From contig NZ_SPMX01000010.1 of the NCBI RefSeq assembly GCF_012940005.1, forward strand, positions 81,514 through 145,513: a DNA stretch of 64,000 nt, written 5' to 3'. Numbering within the stretch: the stretch's first letter is position 1; every line of letters begins with the position of its first letter. The notes under the pieces are model-generated. The model searched no databases, was not told where the DNA came from, and saw only the letters and a program-made list of their open reading frames with translations. The position numbers and the translations under genes were made by a program. This stretch comes from Candidatus Accumulibacter contiguus. GTDB taxonomy: Bacteria > Pseudomonadota > Gammaproteobacteria > Burkholderiales > Rhodocyclaceae. Below are positions 30,580 to 40,939 of this stretch, in pieces.

Positions 30580-33191
30580 CAAAGCAGGGATTTGAGTTCG
30601 TAGAGGGCGTCGAGCGCCTCGCGGGGGGTCAGTCGATCGGGATCGATCGAACGTAGCCGCTCGATGGCCGGCGGGGTGGGGTGCTCCTGCGCTTCCGCAG
30701 CATTGGCCAGTGCCGTGGCAAAGAGATCGGGTTGCAGGGGGTTGATCGAAGCCCGTTGCTCGAACTCGCGCAACTGTCGTCGGGCCGCTTTCAGCACCGC
30801 GGAGGGAATTCCCGCCAGCGCCGCGACCTGAATCCCGTAACTCTGGTTGGCCGGGCCTTCCTCGACGGCGTGCAGGAAGACGATGCGCTCGCCGTGCTCG
30901 ATGGCGTCCAGATGCACATTGGCCAGATCCGGGTACTCGTTCGCCAACAGCGTCAGCTCGAAGTAGTGGGTCGCAAAAAGGGTCAGACAGCGGTTTTTTT
31001 CGAGCAGATGGCGACAGATCGCGAAAGCCAGCGCCATGCCGTCGAAGGTCGAGGTACCGCGGCCGACTTCGTCCATCAGTACCAGGCTGTGTTCCGTGGC
31101 GTGATGCAGGATGGCTGCCGATTCGATCATTTCGACCATGAATGTCGAACGCCCGGCGGCAAGGTCGTCGGCAGCGCCGATGCGCGTGAAGATCTGGTCG
31201 AGCGGGCCGAGAACCGCGCGCGTTGCCGGCACGTAACTGCCGACATGCGCGAGCAGGGCGATCAGCGCGGTCTGGCGCATGTAGGTCGATTTGCCGCCCA
31301 TGTTCGGGCCTGTGATCAGTAACAGCCGCCGCTCGTCGCCCAGGCGCGTATCGTTGGCAATGAAGCTTTCCCCGCCGCCGATCTGTTCTTCGACGACCGG
31401 GTGCCGACCGTCCTCGATCAGCAGTCCCGCCTCGGACGAAAACAAGGGTCGGCAATAGTTGCGCCTTTGCGCGGTATCGGCGAATCCGCTCAGGAGGTCG
31501 ATGCCGGCGACCGCCTGGGCGATCTGCTGCAACTGCGGCAGATCATCCTGCAGGGTGGCGAGAAGGCCTTCGTAGAGCAGCTTTTCGCGCGCCAGGCCGC
31601 GCTCCTGCGCCGACAGGGCCTTGTCTTCGAAGGCCTTGAGCTCCGGTGTCAGGTAGCGCTCGGCGTTTTTCAGGGTCTGCCGGCGGCGATAATCGTCGGG
31701 CACCCTGGTGGCGTTGGCGTGGCTGACTTCGATGTAGAAGCCGTGCACGCGGTTGTACTCGACCTTCAGGTTGCCGATGCCCGTGCGCTCGCGTTCGCGC
31801 GCCTCGAGCTCAAGCAGAAAAGTGCCGCAGTGGTCGTTGAGGGCGCGCAGTTCGTCGAGATCGGCGTCGAAGCCCTTGGCAATGACGCCACCGTCGCGGA
31901 TCAGGGCGGCCGGTTCGGGCAGGATGGCGCGACATAAGAGATCGAGGGCGGCATCCGGGGTGGCCAGTTGCGCATGCAATTCGGCGAGCAGTGGCGCTGC
32001 TGCCGCCGCGATCGAAAGCATTGCCGCCAGCGGCGCGCGCAGTTCGTGCAGGCGCTGCAGGCTGTCGCGCAGGCTTGACAGGTCGCGCGGCCGAGCGCTG
32101 CAGAGCGCGATCCGGCCGGCGATACGTTCGATGTCGGCAAAGCCGCGTAGCGCTTGCCGCAATGCATGCAGGGTACGGCCATCGTCGTCGAGCAGCATCG
32201 CAATTGCAGCGTGGCGGGCGGCCGGGATGGTCGGGTCACGCCAGGGGTGGTGCAGTGCATGCCGCAACAGACGCGCGCCCATTGCGGTGACGCAGTTGTC
32301 GAGCAGGCTGCACAGCGTTGGCGCCGGCTGGCCACGCAGGGTCTCGGTGAGTTCGAGATTGCGTCGCGTCGCCGTGTCGAGCCCGAGGAAGGTGGCATCG
32401 CGTTCGACGATCAGCGCCCGCAGGTGTGGCAGGGCACGCGTCTGGGTGGCCTTGGCATAGCGCAACAGTGCGCCGGCGGCGGCGATGGCCGGACGCAGGG
32501 CGTCGGCACCGAAACCGGCCAGCGAGCGGGTGGCGAAGTGCGTACAGAGTTCGCGGCGTGCGGCCTCGACGTCGAAATGCCAGTCGGGCTGGCGAGTCAG
32601 AGCCACCTCGGGAGTGAAAGTCAGTCCGAGGCTCTCCGGCACGATGATCTCGGCGGGACGGATACGATCCAGCGTGGCAGCGAGCTTGCTCGGTGCGACT
32701 TCACAGACGCGGAAATCGCCGCTCGCGAGGTTGATCCAGGCGAGGCCGGCAAATTGTTTGCTGGCGCACAAGGAAAGCAACAGCGTATTGCGCTTCTCGT
32801 CGAGCAAGGCCGCGTCGGTCAGGGTGCCGGGGGTGACGATGCGTGCCACGGCGCGCTCGACCGGACCCTTGCTGGTCGCCGGGTCGCCGATCTGCTCGCA
32901 GATCACCACCGATTCGCCAAGTCTGACCAGCTTCGCCAGATACTGTTCGACGGCGTGGTAGGGTACCCCGGCCATTTTGATCGGCTGTCCGGCCGACTGA
33001 CCGCGTGTCGTCAGCGTAATGTCCAGTAGCCGCGCTGCTTTTTCCGCGTCGTCGAAAAACAACTCGTAGAAATCGCCCATCCGGTAAAACAACAGGATGC
33101 CTGGATGCTCGGCCTTGATGCGCAGGTACTGCTGCATCATCGGCGTGTGCCCCGTTACATCGCCTTCTCTTGCGTCTTGATTTTTCGGCAT
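30579..33191 (-). CDS. mutS: DNA mismatch repair protein MutS
   Basis: 870 residues, full length. The mismatch-reading domain has [11 protein letters not shown] (Phe-x-Glu). The C-terminal ATPase has Walker [16 protein letters not shown], Walker [16 protein letters not shown] and the [10 protein letters not shown] switch. It recognises mispairs and recruits MutL. Intact, so a hypermutable mismatch-repair-null state is not indicated. Confidence 0.98.
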   Translation of the reverse strand: MPKNQDAREGDVTGHTPMMQQYLRIKAEHPGILLFYRMGDFYELFFDDAEKAARLLDITLTTRGQSAGQPIKMAGVPYHAVEQYLAKLVRLGESVVICEQIGDPATSKGPVERAVARIVTPGTLTDAALLDEKRNTLLLSLCASKQFAGLAWINLASGDFRVCEVAPSKLAATLDRIRPAEIIVPESLGLTFTPEVALTRQPDWHFDVEAARRELCTHFATRSLAGFGADALRPAIAAAGALLRYAKATQTRALPHLRALIVERDATFLGLDTATRRNLELTETLRGQPAPTLCSLLDNCVTAMGARLLRHALHHPWRDPTIPAARHAAIAMLLDDDGRTLHALRQALRGFADIERIAGRIALCSARPRDLSSLRDSLQRLHELRAPLAAMLSIAAAAAPLLAELHAQLATPDAALDLLCRAILPEPAALIRDGGVIAKGFDADLDELRALNDHCGTFLLELEARERERTGIGNLKVEYNRVHGFYIEVSHANATRVPDDYRRRQTLKNAERYLTPELKAFEDKALSAQERGLAREKLLYEGLLATLQDDLPQLQQIAQAVAGIDLLSGFADTAQRRNYCRPLFSSEAGLLIEDGRHPVVEEQIGGGESFIANDTRLGDERRLLLITGPNMGGKSTYMRQTALIALLAHVGSYVPATRAVLGPLDQIFTRIGAADDLAAGRSTFMVEMIESAAILHHATEHSLVLMDEVGRGTSTFDGMALAFAICRHLLEKNRCLTLFATHYFELTLLANEYPDLANVHLDAIEHGERIVFLHAVEEGPANQSYGIQVAALAGIPSAVLKAARRQLREFEQRASINPLQPDLFATALANAAEAQEHPTPPAIERLRSIDPDRLTPREALDALYELKSLL

Positions 33192-33546
33192 ATTTCAGTC
33201 AAGCCGTTGATTTGTCTCGTAACATCGGTCATGTTGCCGATGCCTGAAGGTTCAACTACGTCCCACTATACCCATCTATACTTCTTGGCTTTCCAGTTGC
33301 AGGTGTTCGATCTCGTCGTGGGCCGCGGCTTTATTCGCGACAAAGGCCTCGACTTTCACCGGGTCAATCGTTTCGTTGAGGTGGAGCGTGCCGAATTGGG
33401 CGAGCCGGCGGCTGAAAAAGTTTTCCTGAGACCAGCGGGCGAACAGAGTGGCGGCCAAAAGCCAGGCGCTCGACTGGTAATCGGTTTGATGGACTTCGCC
33501 GTGGCCGCGACGCAGTCGCCCGTGTGGGCAGCGAAGCCGGTCGCAT
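33192..33546. other. Intergenic region with possible degraded coding remnant
   Basis: 355 bp between mutS and mch with no convincing intact gene. On the minus strand, one frame from about 33530 to 33276 stays open and reads HQTDYQSSAWLL...LFARWSQENFF...LNETIDPVKVEAFV. The RWSQENFF piece resembles a motif of some DDE transposases, but the flanking sequence does not continue the match. It may be a relic of a mobile element; the evidence is weak. Confidence 0.3.
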
Positions 33547-34608
33547 CTACTCCCTTCTCGGCATCAGCACCGTATAGTCGAAGTCGAGCAGCACGCTCGG
33601 ATCATAACGGCCATCGGTGGTCTGGTAGGGAAAATCCGCGCAGGGCTGGTCCTTGGTGGCGACGGTACGCAGCCGCAGTGCGCCGATGTCCTTGCGTCCC
33701 GGCACGAGCAGTTGTTCGAGCACTTCCGACCAGGCGTAGACCGTGTCGCCGGCGAAAGCTGGCGTCACATGCCGGCCGCCGTTGATCGCCGCGATGCTGA
33801 AGGCATTGGCCAGCCCATTGTACGAAAGCGAGCGCGCCAGACTGATGATGTGGCCACCGTAGATGAGGCGGCGGCCGAAGCGCCCAGCAGCCCGTTCGGC
33901 CTGCTGGTTGAAGTGCACGCGCGCGGTGTTCTGGTACAGGCGGGTGGCCATCATGTGTTCGCTTTCTTCGATGGTCATCCCGTCCACATGATCGATGCGT
34001 TCGCCGACCTGGTAGTCGTTCCAGAGGTCGGTGCTACCGGACAGGGCCGTGTCGTATTGCTCGATCCGGATCCCGGTCGGAACCAGCAGATCACTGGCGG
34101 CAATGGCAGCGGGCAGATCCGGAACGACGCTTTCCGGGGCAGGCGACGCCGGGTCGCGCTTGCGGACCATGACCCAGCGGCAGTAGTCGAGGGCGATCTG
34201 TCCGCGCTGATTGACCCCACACGAGCGCACATAGACGACACCGGTCTGGCCGTCGCTGTTTTCTTTGAGTCCGATCACGGTGGAATCGGCGCTGAGCGTA
34301 TCGCCCGGATAGACCGGGTGGCCGAAACGGCCCGTCGCATAACCAAGGTTGGCGACGGCATTGATCGAGATGTCCGGCACGGTCCGGCCAAAAACCATGT
34401 TGAAGGCGAGAAAATCATCCACCGGCGCCCGCGGGAAGCCCAGGCTATGCGCGAAGGTGTCTGCCGAAGTGGTGGCGAAGCGCGAGCCGGTCAAGGCGGT
34501 ATACAGCGCCACGTCGCCCTCGGTAATGGTACGTGGCGTGGCGTGTGCGATCGTCTGGCCGACGTAAAAATCTTCGAAAAAGTTGCCCAGTCTGGTCTTC
34601 TCGCTCAC
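33547..34608 (-). CDS. mch: Mesaconyl-C1-CoA hydratase (beta-methylmalyl-CoA dehydratase), Chloroflexus/Rhodobacter type
   Basis: 353 residues, a double hot-dog MaoC-type protein. It opens KTRLGNFFEDFYVGQTIAHA and runs through ATPRTITEGDVALYTALTGS, FGRTVPDISINAVANLGYA, VYPGDTLSADSTVIGLKEN and ends YDPSVLLDFDYTVLMPRRE. I recognise this pattern from Chloroflexus and Rhodobacter Mch. It reversibly hydrates mesaconyl-C1-CoA to beta-methylmalyl-CoA. It is the last gene of the minus-strand set smtA-smtB-mct-mcl-mch, 33 bp after mcl. Confidence 0.92.
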   Translation of the reverse strand: MSEKTRLGNFFEDFYVGQTIAHATPRTITEGDVALYTALTGSRFATTSADTFAHSLGFPRAPVDDFLAFNMVFGRTVPDISINAVANLGYATGRFGHPVYPGDTLSADSTVIGLKENSDGQTGVVYVRSCGVNQRGQIALDYCRWVMVRKRDPASPAPESVVPDLPAAIAASDLLVPTGIRIEQYDTALSGSTDLWNDYQVGERIDHVDGMTIEESEHMMATRLYQNTARVHFNQQAERAAGRFGRRLIYGGHIISLARSLSYNGLANAFSIAAINGGRHVTPAFAGDTVYAWSEVLEQLLVPGRKDIGALRLRTVATKDQPCADFPYQTTDGRYDPSVLLDFDYTVLMPRRE

Positions 34609-34641
34609 GGTATTTTCTCCCCGAGGTATTGAGTCAATGCC

Positions 34642-35697
34642 TTACAGTCCATAAGCGGCGGCTAGCTCCGGATCGCGCCTGGCCACCAGCCGTGCCAGAT
34701 CGACGATCACCCGCGCCTGCTTCCAGGTTGCATCATCCTGCATCTTGCCGTCGATCGTCGCCACGCCGCTGCCATCGGGCATCGCTTCGAGAATGCGCTT
34801 GGCAAACAGCACTTCCTTGACGTCGGGACTGAAGACGCGCTTGGCGATGGCGATCTGGTTCGGTGCCAGCGACCAGGCACCCGAGCAACCCATCAGGAAG
34901 GCATTGCGGAACTGCGCCTCGCAGGCGGCTTCGTCCTTGAGATCGCCGAAGGGACCGTAGAACGAGTGCAGACCGTGCGCCACTGCTGCATCGACCATGC
35001 GCGCAACAGTGTAATGCCAGAGATCCTGCTGGAAGAAGGCGCGCGCATTCTGCCCGGTTTCCTGACCGGGTTCGGGGTCGGCGAGGACACCGTAGCCGGG
35101 ATGGCCGCCACCGACGCGGGTGGTCTTCATGCCGCGTGAGGCGGCCAGGTCGGCCGGGCCAAGGCTCAGGCCATGCATGCGCGGACTGGCGCCACAGATG
35201 GCCTCGACGTTGGTCACCCCCTGCGCGGTTTCGAGCAGGGCATGCAGCAGAATCGGTTTCCTGATCGCGTACTTGGCTTCGAGCAGCGCAACGTACTGGT
35301 CGACGAAATGAATGTCCCACGGCCCCTCGACCTTGGGAATCATGATCACATCGAGCTGGTTGCCGACATGTCGAATGATCTGTTCGAGGTCGTCGAGTAT
35401 CCACGGGCTGTTCAAGGCGTTGACACGCACCCACATCGCGGTGTCACCGAAGTCGTTTTTCGACAGCAGGTCGATGAAACCGGCACGCGCCGCGTCCTTG
35501 GCTTCGATGGGAATGGCGTCCTCGAGGTTGCCGCACATCACGTCACACTGCCTCGCGGTTTCAGGCGCCTTGGCGCGAATCTTGTCGATGTGCGGCGGAA
35601 AGAAATGGATCATCCGTTCCGGCCGCACCGGCAGTTCACGCAGAGGCTGTGGCGCACCGATGGCGAGTGGCTTGTAGAAATGAACGGGTAGCTTCAT
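34642..35697 (-). CDS. mcl: (S)-malyl-CoA / beta-methylmalyl-CoA / citramalyl-CoA lyase
   Basis: 351 residues from the ATG complementary to 35695-35697, close to the ~348 of Chloroflexus Mcl. TIM-barrel CitE/HpcH family: [20 protein letters not shown] (Mg/CoA site), [37 protein letters not shown] and [16 protein letters not shown]. In Chloroflexus one enzyme handles three steps: malyl-CoA cleavage, glyoxylate plus propionyl-CoA condensation, and citramalyl-CoA cleavage to acetyl-CoA and pyruvate. The cluster context here supports the same set of jobs. Confidence 0.92.
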   Translation of the reverse strand: MKLPVHFYKPLAIGAPQPLRELPVRPERMIHFFPPHIDKIRAKAPETARQCDVMCGNLEDAIPIEAKDAARAGFIDLLSKNDFGDTAMWVRVNALNSPWILDDLEQIIRHVGNQLDVIMIPKVEGPWDIHFVDQYVALLEAKYAIRKPILLHALLETAQGVTNVEAICGASPRMHGLSLGPADLAASRGMKTTRVGGGHPGYGVLADPEPGQETGQNARAFFQQDLWHYTVARMVDAAVAHGLHSFYGPFGDLKDEAACEAQFRNAFLMGCSGAWSLAPNQIAIAKRVFSPDVKEVLFAKRILEAMPDGSGVATIDGKMQDDATWKQARVIVDLARLVARRDPELAAAYGL

Positions 35698-35756
35698 GGC
35701 TTTTGTCCCTGGTGAAGAAAACGCTGATGGAACCGACTGCCTTGTCGGAGAGGATT

Positions 35757-36977
35757 TCAGTCTGGCCCGGCGACGACGCGCGCATCGTGCAGGCGGCCGA
35801 CCTCGGCCTCGCTCAGGCCGAGAATTTCGAGCAGGATCTGGTCGGTGTGTTCGCCGAGGCGTGGCGCCGGCATCGCCGGCAGGCGGGGCACGCGGCCGAA
35901 TTGGAGCGGCGTCGCGGGCATCAGGTAGGAGCCGATGCCCGCTTGTTCGGTCATCGTGAACAGCGGATTGTCGGTTGAGCAATCGGGGTCACAGGCAATG
36001 GTTTCCCGTACACTGCGATAGGGACCCCAACTAACGCGGTGGGCATTGAGGATGGCGGCGGCCTCGGCGAGCGTGCGCGCATGGAACCACGGTTCGAGCA
36101 GCGCAGCAATCTGCTGCCGGGCACGGAAGCGATTACCCTCGTCTTCGAGGTCGAGACCCAGCCGGACGCCGAGCGCCGCGACGGCCTCCTGCAGGCCGGT
36201 GGCCTTGGTCAGGCACCGCCACTGCATGCTGGTGAGGCCGACGACCATCAGGCGCTTGCCGTCGAGCGTTGCGAAATCGCGGCCGAAAGCGCCGTAGAGA
36301 TAGTTGCCCTGCCTTGGCCGGTCGGTGTCATTGACCATCACCTCGGCAAGCATGCCGAAATTGCCGAGCATTGCCAGTGCCACATCCTTCAACGCGAGAC
36401 GAATCAGTTGCCCTTCGCCGCTCAGCCGCCGGTGTCTTTCGGCGGCGAGCAGGCCCAGGGCGATCATCTGGCCGCTGATGAAGTCCCAGGCGGGAAAGAC
36501 ATGGTTCACCACTTCCGGCGAGGTGTTTGGCCCGGTCATCAAGGGCAGGCCGAGCTGTGGGTTCAGTGTGTAATCGACTTCCGAGCTGCCGTCACGGCGT
36601 CCGGTCAGATTGACCATGATCAAATCCTGGCGCCGTGCCTGTAGCGTCTCGTAAGCGAGCCAGCCTTTGGCCGGAAAGTTGGTGCTGAACAGGCCGGCAT
36701 CGTCTCCTGGTGCACAGATCAGTTGCGTCAGCAACTCCTGGCCACGCGGTTTGCGAAAGTCTACGGCAATCGAGCGCTTGCCCTTGTTCAGGCCCGCCCA
36801 GAACAGGCTGTGTTTGCCGTCGAGCGTCAGCGGCCAGCGGCGATGGTCGAGGCCGCCGCCGAGCGGGTCGAAACGGATGACATCCGCTCCGAGCTGGGCC
36901 AGGGTCATGCCACCCAGCGGTGCGGCGACAAAAGCCGAGCCTTCGACGACGCGCAAGCCCTTGAGGATTCCATCCAT
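35757..36977 (-). CDS. mct: Mesaconyl-CoA C1-C4 CoA transferase
   Basis: 406 residues from the ATG complementary to 36975-36977; a GTG four codons upstream is an alternative start. Family III CoA transferase. The opening [20 protein letters not shown], the stretch [20 protein letters not shown] and the C-terminal [20 protein letters not shown] agree closely with Chloroflexus Mct as I remember it. The expected catalytic Asp lies in [13 protein letters not shown]. It moves CoA within mesaconate from C1 to C4. It is diagnostic for the second cycle of the 3-hydroxypropionate bicycle. Confidence 0.93.
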   Translation of the reverse strand: MDGILKGLRVVEGSAFVAAPLGGMTLAQLGADVIRFDPLGGGLDHRRWPLTLDGKHSLFWAGLNKGKRSIAVDFRKPRGQELLTQLICAPGDDAGLFSTNFPAKGWLAYETLQARRQDLIMVNLTGRRDGSSEVDYTLNPQLGLPLMTGPNTSPEVVNHVFPAWDFISGQMIALGLLAAERHRRLSGEGQLIRLALKDVALAMLGNFGMLAEVMVNDTDRPRQGNYLYGAFGRDFATLDGKRLMVVGLTSMQWRCLTKATGLQEAVAALGVRLGLDLEDEGNRFRARQQIAALLEPWFHARTLAEAAAILNAHRVSWGPYRSVRETIACDPDCSTDNPLFTMTEQAGIGSYLMPATPLQFGRVPRLPAMPAPRLGEHTDQILLEILGLSEAEVGRLHDARVVAGPD

Positions 36978-37001
36978 TTTCTTCACCAATTCTCTTGGTC
37001 T

Positions 37002-38231
37002 TCAGATCACGCGCTTCTTGCGCAGTTCGTTGATCTCGTCTGCGGCAAGGCCGAGCAGATCCGAGAGCACTTCGTCGGTATGTTGCCCGAGCCGTGGACC
37101 CAGGTGCTTGATGCGGCCCGGCGTGACCGACAGGCGTGGCAGCACCGAGGGAACGATGACCGTCTCGCCGATGTCCTGCTCGTCGATGGCCACCAGATTG
37201 CGACGGGCGTGGAACTGCCGGTCGCCGAAAATGTCGGCAATGCTGTTCAAGGGGCCAGCCGGTGCGCCGGCAGCGAAGCAGCGGTTGAGAAGGTCATCGC
37301 GGTGCAGCGAACCGCACCAGTCACGGACGATTTCGTTCACATCATGGCGGTTTTCGAGGCGCGTCTTCTGATCGCCATAGACGTGTGCTGCGGCCAGTTC
37401 GGGTCGTCCCATGGCCATCGCCAGGCGCTCGAAAAGCTTGTCGGTGACGCATGAAATCGCCACCCACTTGCCGTCGTCCTTGGTCGGAAAATGGCCGTGC
37501 GGGCAGGCGAAGTCGTTATGGTTTGGCCCGTGCCGCTCGCGAATCCGACCGAACATGCCGTAGGCCGGTGCCAGTTCGTCGGTGCAGCGAAACACCGACT
37601 CGTACAGGGCGGCATCGATATATTGCCCCTGGCCGGTGCGCTCGCGGTGACGCAAGGCCATCAGAATGCCGATGCAACCGTAGAGTCCGGTCAGGTAATC
37701 GCCAAGGGTGGTCGACCCCGGCGTCACCGGAGTTCCCCTCGGCATGCCGGCGAGGAAGGCGATGCCGCCGACCGCGTGCGCGACCCGCGCAAAACCCGGT
37801 CGGTCGCGGTAAGGGCCGGTCTGGCCGTAACCGGTGACGCGCAGCATGATCAGGCCGGGATTGATCTCGCGCAGGACCTCCCAGCCGAGGCCCCATTTTT
37901 CGAGGGTGCCGGGCCGAAAGTTTTCGCACAGCACGTCCGACTTTTCGATCAGCTGCTTGAACAGTTCGACGCCTTCGGGCAGGTGCAGGTCGAGGGTCAC
38001 CGATTTCTTGTTGCGTGCTTCGCTGAGCCAGGCGAGCGTATCCTTGCGCCTGCTCGGGGTTCCGAAATAACGCATCGGGTCGCCGCCGATCGGGTTTTCG
38101 ACTTTCAATACCTCGGCGCCGAATTCACTCAGGATGGTGGCGCTGTAGGGTGCGGCGATGACCGTTGCGGCATCGATGACACGAATGCCCTCAAGTGGCA
38201 GCCGGGACCCGGCGGGATCAGTGGTGGTCAT
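37002..38231 (-). CDS. smtB: Family III CoA transferase, succinyl-CoA:(S)-malate CoA-transferase subunit
   Basis: 409 residues from the ATG complementary to 38229-38231. Typical CaiB/BaiF family: [59 protein letters not shown] and [15 protein letters not shown]; the catalytic Asp is in [12 protein letters not shown]. It is closely related to the next gene upstream. Chloroflexus uses such a pair (SmtA/SmtB) to make malyl-CoA from malate and succinyl-CoA. Which of the two is A or B is my assignment from order only. Confidence 0.82.
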   Translation of the reverse strand: MTTTDPAGSRLPLEGIRVIDAATVIAAPYSATILSEFGAEVLKVENPIGGDPMRYFGTPSRRKDTLAWLSEARNKKSVTLDLHLPEGVELFKQLIEKSDVLCENFRPGTLEKWGLGWEVLREINPGLIMLRVTGYGQTGPYRDRPGFARVAHAVGGIAFLAGMPRGTPVTPGSTTLGDYLTGLYGCIGILMALRHRERTGQGQYIDAALYESVFRCTDELAPAYGMFGRIRERHGPNHNDFACPHGHFPTKDDGKWVAISCVTDKLFERLAMAMGRPELAAAHVYGDQKTRLENRHDVNEIVRDWCGSLHRDDLLNRCFAAGAPAGPLNSIADIFGDRQFHARRNLVAIDEQDIGETVIVPSVLPRLSVTPGRIKHLGPRLGQHTDEVLSDLLGLAADEINELRKKRVI

Positions 38232-38263
38232 GGGAATCCTCGCGAGGGCCCGTTGATATGAAA

Positions 38264-38377
38264 GTCGCGCCAGCGACTCGGCAAGCTCCCCTCTCCACTC
38301 GCAGGAGAGGGGTTGGGAGAGAGGGAAACGGTCATGACTTTCATGATCGGGGGATGTCTGGAAAAGACATGACCGTT
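38264..38377 (+). repeat. Interspersed palindromic repeat, copy 3
   Basis: Same unit and orientation as 1585-1700. A GTCGC..GCGAC mini-hairpin is followed by a CCCCTCTCC/GGAGAGGGG stem, GAGAGGGAAACGG, and near-perfect 15-bp arms at 38327-38341 and 38363-38377 (one mismatch). The last arm touches the smtA stop codon, so the element fills most of the gap between the two CoA-transferase genes and would be transcribed with them. Confidence 0.85.
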
Positions 38378-39720
38378 CAGATGATCTTGTGTTGCCGTAG
38401 CCGCTTGATTTCCTGTGCCGAAATCCCGAGCAGCTCGCGCAGGACCTCATAGGTCGCGTTGCCGAGCGGTGGCCCGAGATTGGAAATCCTGCCCGGCGTT
38501 TCGGACAGAGTCGGCACGACACCCGGAATCACGACTTCACCCAGACCCTCTTCCTGCAGACGGGCGAGGTTGCCGCGTGCCTGGAAATGCTCGTCCTCGA
38601 AGATGTCGGCGATACTGTTGAGCTTGCCGATCGGCACTTCGCCGTCGATGCACCGCTTCATGACCTCGCTGCGAGGCATCGAGCCAACCCATTCGATGAC
38701 GATCCGGTTGACCTCGTCACGCGCTGCCAGGCGCTTGCGCTGATTGCCGTAGCAATCGGCAGCCGCGAGTTCCGCTTTGCCCATCACCGCAGCGAAGCGT
38801 TCGAACATCTTGTCGGTGGTGCAGGCAATGGCGACCCATTTGTCGTCGATGGTGCGGAAGTGGCCATGCGGAACGGCGACGAAGCTGCCGGCGCCTTCGC
38901 GTTCGCGCACCTTGCCGAACAGACCGTACGCAGCGGCAATCTCATCCATCTGGCGGAACACCGCCTCGTAAATGCCGATGTCGATGATCTGGCCCTGTCC
39001 GGTCGCCTCGCGGTGGCGCAGTGCCAGCAGGATGCCGATCGCGCCGTAGAGGCTGGACATGTAATCCCCCATCGGTGCGGTACCGGGAACCACCGGCGTT
39101 TCACCAGGGAAACCGGCGAGGTACGAGAGTCCGGCAAAACCATGCGCGATGTGCGCGAAACCCGAGCGTCTGCGATACGGGCCGGTCTGTCCGTAGCCCG
39201 AGACGCGCAGCATCACCAGGCCCGGGTTGGCCTTGCTCAACTCGTTCCAGCCGAGTCCCCATTCCTCCATCGTGCCGGGGCGGAAATTCTCGATCAGTAC
39301 ATCCGACTTGGCGACCAGCTTCAGGAACAGATCGACACCTTCCTGTTGGCGCAGATCGAGGGTGACCGATTTCCGGTTGCGGCCTTCGCTGAGCCAGGCC
39401 AGCGTCGCATCGTGCCGCTTCGACGCGGTTCCGAAACGGCGCATCGGATCGCCGGCGATGGGGTGCTCGACTTTCAGAATCTCGGCGCCGAACTCGCCAA
39501 GAATCGACGCCGCATATGGACCGGCGAGAAAGGTGCCTACGTCGATGATGCGCAGGCCGCTCATCGGCAGCTTGTCGTTCTCTGTCGAGCGATCCTGATC
39601 CGCATCGTCCTGCTGCGACTGCTTGCTGGCGGAATGATCGCCTGTCGGTGTTCCCTCCGCGTTGCCCGCAAGTCCAGACCGCAGCGGTGCGGACTCCGTC
39701 GAAGCCGTTCCCTCTTTCAT
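38377..39720 (-). CDS. smtA: Family III CoA transferase, succinyl-CoA:(S)-malate CoA-transferase subunit with N-terminal extension
   Basis: 447 residues from the ATG complementary to 39718-39720. The first ~52 residues are a low-complexity polar extension ([17 protein letters not shown]). The family III domain then starts [20 protein letters not shown], with [35 protein letters not shown] and [17 protein letters not shown]; Asp in [13 protein letters not shown]. It is paralogous to the downstream gene; the pair probably forms the heteromer. It is separated from it by a palindromic repeat. An internal ATG at the domain start could be the true start. Confidence 0.8.
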   Translation of the reverse strand: MKEGTASTESAPLRSGLAGNAEGTPTGDHSASKQSQQDDADQDRSTENDKLPMSGLRIIDVGTFLAGPYAASILGEFGAEILKVEHPIAGDPMRRFGTASKRHDATLAWLSEGRNRKSVTLDLRQQEGVDLFLKLVAKSDVLIENFRPGTMEEWGLGWNELSKANPGLVMLRVSGYGQTGPYRRRSGFAHIAHGFAGLSYLAGFPGETPVVPGTAPMGDYMSSLYGAIGILLALRHREATGQGQIIDIGIYEAVFRQMDEIAAAYGLFGKVREREGAGSFVAVPHGHFRTIDDKWVAIACTTDKMFERFAAVMGKAELAAADCYGNQRKRLAARDEVNRIVIEWVGSMPRSEVMKRCIDGEVPIGKLNSIADIFEDEHFQARGNLARLQEEGLGEVVIPGVVPTLSETPGRISNLGPPLGNATYEVLRELLGISAQEIKRLRQHKII

Positions 39721-39946
39721 TGCTGTATCCCCAGACAAGCTCGCCGGAAAACCGCTCAAGGCCCTGACTCGAAACAGGCACGGCACCGACGCCAGCGGAA
39801 CAGTATAGGAGCAAATCCGTTTCCCTGGCGCAAAGATCTGAGGATTGCCCTGAATTGGCACCTCGCATGTGCGTCAACTTGCGTTTGGCCGTATGCTGTG
39901 CGCTACTTGCAGGACCGTTCAAGGAAACCCGGAAAGGATGATTTGC

Positions 39947-40804
39947 ATGAGCGAAGTGACAGCAGACTACGCAGAGTGGATTGGCCGCCAGGAGACCACT
40001 GACGACGACCTGAGCCCGACAGCGGCGCTGGCAGCGGCAGCGATGCTCGATGACACGCAGACCGCTCTGGAGGCTGGGAGCGCACTGCCTCCGCTGTGGC
40101 ACTGGTTCTATTTTCTGCCCAGGGCGCCGCAGGCCTTGCTCGACGTCGATGGACATCCACAGCGCGGTGGTTTCATGCCCCCGATCCCCTATCCAAGGCG
40201 GATGTTTGCCGGCGCGCGTATGCGCTTCCATCATCCGCTGCGGATCGGCCAGCCGGCACGACGTGTCGCGCTCATTCGCGATATCCGGCTGAAATCGGGC
40301 CGTTCCGGCACCCTGGCCTTTGTGTCGGTGCTCTACTGCTATTATCAGGATGGCCGACTGTGTGTCGAGGAAGAGCAGGACATTGTCTATCGCGAACCGG
40401 GGCCAGCGCTGGCGTGTCCGCGCGTACTCGACTGGCCGCCGTTACCGGCAAACGCCTGCGCACGCATCGTGACGCCAGACCCGAGACTTCTGTTCCGCTT
40501 CTCTGCGCTGACTTTCAATGCGCACCGGATCCACTACGATCGTCCCTATGCGATCGAAGAAGAGGGCTATCCGGGCCTGGTGGTGCACGGACCGCTGACC
40601 GCAGTGCTGCTGATGGAACTGCTTCGTCGGGAGGTGGCACGGCCGGTGCAGGAATTCAGCTTCCGGGGACTGGCGCCGCTCTTCGACCTGGCACCGTTTC
40701 GGATCGTCTGCACCACGCTCAATGAAAGGCAATGCTCCCTTGAGGCACAAGCGCCCGATGGCGTAACGGCGATGAGCGCCAGTGTCGAGCTCGCGCCGCT
40801 TTAA
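39947..40804 (+). CDS. meh: Mesaconyl-C4-CoA hydratase (3-methylfumaryl-CoA hydratase)
   Basis: 285 residues from the ATG at 39947 with GGAAAGG upstream; an ATG at 39938 is also possible. HTD2-like hot-dog hydratase. The N-terminal half has WHWFYFLPRAPQALLDVDGH and GGFMPPIPYPRRMFAGARMR. The C-terminal half has the hydratase helix FSALTFNAHRIHYDRPYAIE and YPGLVVHGPLTAVLLMELLR. It converts mesaconyl-C4-CoA to citramalyl-CoA. It is read divergently from the smt-mct-mcl-mch genes and completes the set. Confidence 0.9.
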   Translation: MSEVTADYAEWIGRQETTDDDLSPTAALAAAAMLDDTQTALEAGSALPPLWHWFYFLPRAPQALLDVDGHPQRGGFMPPIPYPRRMFAGARMRFHHPLRIGQPARRVALIRDIRLKSGRSGTLAFVSVLYCYYQDGRLCVEEEQDIVYREPGPALACPRVLDWPPLPANACARIVTPDPRLLFRFSALTFNAHRIHYDRPYAIEEEGYPGLVVHGPLTAVLLMELLRREVARPVQEFSFRGLAPLFDLAPFRIVCTTLNERQCSLEAQAPDGVTAMSASVELAPL

Positions 40805-40852
40805 GGGTCATGACTTTTCCAGGCACTCGGTCGTGAAGGCCGTGACCGTTTC
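40804..40852 (-). repeat. Interspersed palindromic repeat, copy 4 (partial)
   Basis: On the minus strand it holds only the terminal module of the repeat unit: GAAACGGTCACGGCC near one end and GGAAAAGTCATGACC at the other. The C-rich stem module is absent. It lies right after the meh stop codon and may serve as a 3' hairpin. Confidence 0.65.
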
Positions 40853-40939
40853 CGCAGGCGTTGCTCGCATCTTTCCTTGATAAATACCCATAATCGATCT
40901 TGCGGGGAAACCTCGTGAAGCGCTAGAATCTCATGGCGC

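Noticed and set aside
29656..31455. A 599-codon minus-strand frame covering the metallophosphoesterase and part of mutS.
   Set aside because: The upstream half overlaps mutS in another frame and is Arg/Pro-rich without domain features. The real start is the ATG at the mutS stop.
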